Source: Ningiella ruwaisensis
GTDB lineage: Bacteria > Pseudomonadota > Gammaproteobacteria > Enterobacterales > Alteromonadaceae
Length of the DNA: 64,000 bases
Assembly: GCF_004798935.1 (NCBI RefSeq)
Contig: NZ_RAHT01000002.1
Location: 434,001-498,000 of the forward strand
Direction: 5' to 3'
The position numbers were made by a program, and so were the translations under genes. Positions 60,666 to 64,000 of this stretch are shown one piece after another. Each line of letters begins with the position of its first letter. Position 1 is the stretch's first letter. The notes beneath the pieces are model-generated. The model had not been told where the DNA came from. It made no database searches and saw only the letters and a list, made by a program, of their open reading frames with translations.

Positions 60666-60905
60666 CTAGCTTGAACTCGAAAGCGCAGACTGAATAACTT
60701 GGGCATGCTCAAGCAGATCATGTCCTAAATCAGTTAAATAACCACCGTCTGGCTGTTGCACAATACCCTTTTTATATAAGCGCTGCGCCGCTGCAATTAC
60801 CGCCGGATCAGCATCTTTGTGTATTTTAAGCCCTTGCATCAAGCTTTTATTCGGAAATTTTAAAATGAGATTAAGTTCTTCCATCAGTTCTGCGTTAAGC
60901 GACAT
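60666..60905 (-). CDS. TIGR02647-family DNA-binding-like protein
   Basis: 79 residues from ATG 60905, with GAGG upstream (longer frame to 60980 ignored). The family pattern is complete: FPNKSLMQGLKIHKDADPAVIAAAQRLYKKGIVQQPDGGYLTDLGHDLLEHAQ, which looks like a small winged-helix. Annotated in Pseudomonas and relatives only as a possible DNA-binding protein. Soluble. Role unknown. Confidence 0.82.
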   Translation of the reverse strand: MSLNAELMEELNLILKFPNKSLMQGLKIHKDADPAVIAAAQRLYKKGIVQQPDGGYLTDLGHDLLEHAQVIQSALSSSS

Positions 60906-61026
60906 AGTAGCCTCGTTTGTGTGTATAAGGTAATAAGCTGAAAAGTACGTTATCTTTGCGCATTTTGCATGAAATTGCATAACTAATATAGCTCAGATAT
61001 AGCTCAGTTATAGCACGGATAGTTTT

Positions 61027-61827
61027 TCAGCGCGCGCTTGTCTCTTGGCGAATGTCTATTTGAGATACTGGCGAGGATGTAAGTACAGTTTTTACTGTGT
61101 CGAAATCGACTTCAGGTAGGTGTTCAAACCCGGGTTTGGCAAAATAAAATCCCTGGAAATATCGAAAACCCATTGCGTACAGCATTTTGATTTCTTCAAT
61201 GCTTTCTACTCCCTCGACGATAATTTTATTTGAATTATCATCAAGCAAACGCTTAACGTCTTTTACGATGCGCTGGCGACGAGGGTCACTGTCTATGTTG
61301 ATGATGAGCGACCTGTCAATTTTAACGATATCAGTGTGCACGTCACACAGAAGTTTGATTCCTGAGTAGCCTGCGCCAAAATCATCAATCGCTGTTTGAA
61401 AGCCCCGGCTTTGATAATCGTTGATAATGCTTATCACATGATTGGTATCGTAAACTGATTCGGTTTCAGTAAATTCGAAAATAATTTTATCAATGGGAAA
61501 CTTAACTTTCTTTGCCGTTCGAAGAGTAGCGGCGATGCATCGAGATGGCTCGTACACAGCATTAGGCATAAAATTAATTGAGAGGTAAGTATCAATTCCG
61601 AGTGAAGCAGCCAATTCTATGGCCTTTACACGACAGGCTTGATCAAGGGAATAAATATCTTCTTTCGGCACGGCATTAAATACCTCTGCCGCGCCGCCAC
61701 CACTGGCCGTTCGAACCAGTGCTTCATAGCCGTAAACCGAAAATGTATGTAAATCAACAATAGGCTGAAAAGCCATCGAGATGTCGACTGCCAAGGCCTT
61801 TGATTCTATACATTTTTCACAATTCAT
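61027..61827 (-). CDS. EAL-domain cyclic-di-GMP phosphodiesterase
   Basis: 266 residues, almost wholly an EAL domain with no sensory domain. The signature YEALVR, the metal ligands in NFMPN, FEFTETE, IDDFGAGYSG, KIDRSLI and VEGVES, and the loop QGFYFAKPGF are kept, so catalytic activity is expected. Hydrolyses c-di-GMP to pGpG. Cytoplasmic. Four cysteines at the N-terminus (NCEKC) could bind metal. The diguanylate cyclase at 15573 could be its counterpart, but nothing links them. Confidence 0.9.
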   Translation of the reverse strand: MNCEKCIESKALAVDISMAFQPIVDLHTFSVYGYEALVRTASGGGAAEVFNAVPKEDIYSLDQACRVKAIELAASLGIDTYLSINFMPNAVYEPSRCIAATLRTAKKVKFPIDKIIFEFTETESVYDTNHVISIINDYQSRGFQTAIDDFGAGYSGIKLLCDVHTDIVKIDRSLIINIDSDPRRQRIVKDVKRLLDDNSNKIIVEGVESIEEIKMLYAMGFRYFQGFYFAKPGFEHLPEVDFDTVKTVLTSSPVSQIDIRQETSAR

Positions 61828-61926
61828 AAATATAGTGTCTCTAGTAACAGACAGTAGTATAGACGTTTATCGGCGCATGCGCTGAAAAACTTACCAAATC
61901 CTGATGAAATTAGACCAAAGTTGAAA

Positions 61927-62970
61927 CTACGCTTGATTAAAGTCAAATGTAAGCACTTCCTGTATATGAGATTTGCCCAAACTTAGCATTATTAAGCGAT
62001 CCATACCTAAAGCCACGCCGGCACATGAAGGCAATCCGTGCTCAAGCGCAGCTAAAAAGCGTTCATCCAAGTCTCGTTGCGGTTTACCTAGTTGACGCCT
62101 GAGTTCGTTATCCTTTTCAAAGCGCATTCGCTGCGTTTTTGCACAGGTGAGTTCCTCAAAACCATTCGCAAGCTCAATTTGCTTGTAATACACTTCAAAC
62201 CGCAAACCGAACTGTCCGCTATCATCGAGTTTGGCAAGAGCCGCTTGGGAAGCAGGAAAGTGAGTAACAATGCAAGGCGCCTCTGCGCCAATATAAGGCT
62301 CGATATAGGTATTGAATAACAGCTGTAAAAGTCCGTCTTTTGCAGCCTCCTTACTTAGCTTGCCGCAGGTGCTATCCTGATAAATGAGCTTTGCATAATC
62401 ACGGATATTGTCCGCACAACACAAATCCAAAAGCGTTTTCAGGCTTGCCCGATTTGGCTCAAGTTCAAAATGCGTCTGAAACAGCTGTGTGTATGTCACT
62501 TGTTGATGCGAATCGGTCTTCAAACATAAACGCAAAAGCTCGACGACTTCATCAATTAATGCCTGCATGTCGAATCCTGAACGATACCATTCGAGCATAG
62601 TAAACTCAGGATTATGATAGCGCCCTATTTCATCATCTCTGAAACATTTGCTGATTTGAAAAATATCGCTAAAGCCAGCGGCAAGCATCCGCTTCATGGC
62701 GTACTCAGGAGAGGTTTGTAAATAAAAGGTCTTATTTTCCTTCGTCTCTGCTTGTTCTGACTCAGATCTAATAACGGTGAGCGGATCTAAAAAGGGGTCG
62801 CTTACGCTATGGCGAGATAAACAGGGGGTTTCCAGCTCAAGCACATTGCGCTTTTGAAAAAAGCGGCGAATTTCAGCAAGCAGCGCTGCGCGTTTACGCA
62901 GCGTCTCAATACTTGCGCCAGGTTGCCAGTTTAGCAATTTATTTTTGTGCGCGTGATACGTACTCGCCAC
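61927..62970 (-). CDS. epmA: EF-P beta-lysylation ligase EpmA
   Basis: Ligates (R)-beta-lysine, made by EpmB, onto Lys34 of EF-P; a truncated class II lysyl-tRNA synthetase. 347 residues. Motifs: [61 protein letters not shown] and the C-terminal [13 protein letters not shown]. coli EpmA has 325 residues; here the GTG at 62970 gives 11 extra residues, so a TTG at 62937, just after the efp stop, is an alternative start. Overlaps efp by 32 bp on the first start; cotranscribed with efp. Confidence 0.93.
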   Translation of the reverse strand: MASTYHAHKNKLLNWQPGASIETLRKRAALLAEIRRFFQKRNVLELETPCLSRHSVSDPFLDPLTVIRSESEQAETKENKTFYLQTSPEYAMKRMLAAGFSDIFQISKCFRDDEIGRYHNPEFTMLEWYRSGFDMQALIDEVVELLRLCLKTDSHQQVTYTQLFQTHFELEPNRASLKTLLDLCCADNIRDYAKLIYQDSTCGKLSKEAAKDGLLQLLFNTYIEPYIGAEAPCIVTHFPASQAALAKLDDSGQFGLRFEVYYKQIELANGFEELTCAKTQRMRFEKDNELRRQLGKPQRDLDERFLAALEHGLPSCAGVALGMDRLIMLSLGKSHIQEVLTFDFNQA

Positions 62971-63508
62971 TGCGGGTGTCGACTTTTATCACTTCACCTT
63001 GTTGCACAAACAATGGTACACGTACTACTGCTCCGGTGCTTAATGTAGCAGGTTTGCCACCGGTACCGGCTGTGTCGCCTTTAAGACCTGGATCGGTTTC
63101 AGTAATTTCAAGCTCTACAAAATTTGGTGGAGTAACGGCGATAGGGCTTCCGTTAAAGAGAGTGAGCGTGCAAACGTCGTTCTCAACAAGCCATTTTGCA
63201 TTGTCTCCCACTGCTTTTGCGTCAGCGGCGATTTGCTCAAAGGTCTCATTATTCATAAAATGCCAAAATTCACCGTCGGTATACAAGTATGCCAAATCGG
63301 TATCCATTACGTCTGCGCCTTCCACACTCTCTCCCGAGCGGAAGGTTTTTTCGAGGACTTTACCTGATATGAGTTTGCGAATACGCACACGGTTAAAGGC
63401 TTGGCCTTTACCTGGTTTTACATATTCATTTTCCAAGATAGAACAAGGTTCCCCGTCTATCATAACTTTAAGACCCGCTTTAAACTCGTTAGTGCTAAAA
63501 TTAGCCAT
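62939..63508 (-). CDS. efp: Translation elongation factor P
   Basis: Relieves ribosome stalling at polyproline. 189 residues from ATG 63508 (an in-frame extension to 63625 runs through a tandem repeat and is not real). Three OB/barrel domains; the loop KPGKGQ carries Lys34, the lysylation site. Typical gammaproteobacterial ends (SGEYVSRA). Lies directly upstream of epmA on the same strand and divergent from epmB, so substrate and both modifying enzymes are together. Confidence 0.97.
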   Translation of the reverse strand: MANFSTNEFKAGLKVMIDGEPCSILENEYVKPGKGQAFNRVRIRKLISGKVLEKTFRSGESVEGADVMDTDLAYLYTDGEFWHFMNNETFEQIAADAKAVGDNAKWLVENDVCTLTLFNGSPIAVTPPNFVELEITETDPGLKGDTAGTGGKPATLSTGAVVRVPLFVQQGEVIKVDTRSGEYVSRAQK

Positions 63509-63529
63509 TAAATTCTCTATTCCTTTTAC

Positions 63530-63604
63530 TGTAGCAACTCGTATTGTAGCTTCTTGTACTTTAGCAACTTGTGCTGTAACAACTTGTACTGTAACAAATA
63601 GTTG
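63530..63604. repeat. 15-bp degenerate tandem repeat in the efp/epmB divergent region
   Basis: Five consecutive 15-bp units of the type TGTAGCAACTTGTAC, starting at 63530, 63545, 63560, 63575 and 63590, with increasing divergence in the last. It fills most of the 111-bp gap between efp and epmB. Read on the minus strand the frame is open (a 5-residue repeat), but the efp start is downstream. Multiple identical protein sites or slippage are both possible. Confidence 0.75.
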
Positions 63605-63619
63605 CTGGAAAATTAAAAC

Positions 63620-64000
63620 ATGCAAATAATACCTAAAAAAACAATTCCTGTAACGATCCCTTTAGATAAATCAAACGAAAGCAGTTGGCAAAGTGAATTG
63701 GCAAATGCGTATACCGACCCAGCATCTTTGCTCAATTATTTACAGCTTAATCCCGAAGATTATGCACAACACTTTGCAGCGCGTCGATTATTTAATATGC
63801 GTGTGCCCCGCCCATTCGCCAAACTGATGCAAACAAATAAATGGGATGACCCACTGCTTAAGCAAGTCTTTCCGGCAAAAGAGGAGTTTCAATCACATCC
63901 GGATTTTGTTGGCGATCCCCTTCAGGAACACAATAACGCCCTACCCGGCATTTTGCATAAATATCAAAACCGCGCGCTTTTTATTGTCAAGGGTGGATGC
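63620..64000 (+). CDS. epmB: EF-P beta-lysylation protein EpmB (lysine 2,3-aminomutase), cut by window edge
   Basis: The first 127 codons are present. Radical-SAM enzyme converting (S)-alpha-lysine to (R)-beta-lysine for EpmA. Starts [15 protein letters not shown] and shows [13 protein letters not shown] and the [14 protein letters not shown] segment; the last visible codon is the first cysteine of the CxxxCxxC cluster. Divergent from efp, across the 15-bp repeat region. The PLP and SAM domains lie beyond the edge. Confidence 0.93.
   Translation, partial: MQIIPKKTIPVTIPLDKSNESSWQSELANAYTDPASLLNYLQLNPEDYAQHFAARRLFNMRVPRPFAKLMQTNKWDDPLLKQVFPAKEEFQSHPDFVGDPLQEHNNALPGILHKYQNRALFIVKGGC

Noticed and set aside
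62913-63629. Long plus-strand frame opposite efp
   Set aside because: It is the mirror of a strongly conserved efp gene and has a Ser/Thr-rich shadow composition.
1-64000. tRNA, rRNA, CRISPR arrays, prophage or complete IS elements
   Set aside because: No cloverleaf, repeat-spacer array, integrase or transposase was found on reading either strand.

Overview
The window is chromosomal DNA of a marine-type gammaproteobacterium, most likely an Alteromonadaceae relative (Alteromonas/Glaciecola group). The basis is moderate-to-low GC, dnaG followed by rpoD, a sigma-70 almost superimposable on that of E. coli, RlmG, BolA, EpmA/EpmB/EF-P, a cobalamin riboswitch on btuB, and many small envelope and stress families typical of this order. 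The taxonomic call is inference. I see no rRNA, tRNA, CRISPR array, prophage or intact insertion sequence.

Layout. 1-3.7 kb: end of DNA primase, then rpoD. 3.7-9.3 kb: an acetyltransferase, a ferritin-like protein and an RND efflux pump with its adaptor. 9.4-16.5 kb: a NUDIX-like lipoprotein, a DmdC-type acyl-CoA dehydrogenase, methionine gamma-lyase with a divergent Lrp-type regulator, an M14 carboxypeptidase-like enzyme, a second acetyltransferase and a diguanylate cyclase. 16.6-27 kb: envelope and redox genes (DUF3016, ccoG overlapping srkA, PagL-like lipid A deacylase, riboswitch-btuB, dsbA, a SulP transporter). 52-64 kb: housekeeping and metabolic genes (bolA, alkB-like, rlmG, cyclophilin, an acetolactate-synthase-like/aldehyde dehydrogenase operon, an EAL phosphodiesterase) and the complete EF-P beta-lysylation set epmA-efp / epmB.

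The most striking part is 27-50 kb. It is packed with small stress and envelope genes: two BON-domain proteins, a DUF2383 ferritin-like protein, hemerythrin, YqaE/Pmp3, DUF1328, an entericidin-like lipoprotein, other lipoproteins, MscS, DUF2254, DUF2177 and a phosphatase-lipid kinase fusion. Through it runs a five-gene signalling operon: a sigma-54 activator of the NtrC class, a free-standing 64-residue histidine-kinase-like helix pair, a CHASE3 histidine kinase, a single-domain response regulator and a REC-kinase-REC-REC hybrid. Reading the intergenic DNA, I find seven good sigma-54 promoter matches (GG-N10-GC, mostly TGG...TTGC) ahead of these genes, plus a weaker one at 4.87 kb. One lies in the divergent region directly beside the activator gene. 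Three of the promoters carry a related upstream motif around TGTAAAGCTT. I infer a locally clustered sigma-54 stress/envelope regulon driven by the embedded phosphorelay; this needs experimental proof.

Other regulatory signals: an FNR-type box at about -40 of a candidate ccoG promoter, two palindromes ahead of rpoD (one overlapping an extended -10), and a 15-bp degenerate tandem repeat in the efp/epmB divergent region. Several neighbouring genes overlap tail-to-tail (DUF2177/DUF2254; DUF4920/bolA) or head-to-head (alkB/rlmG).
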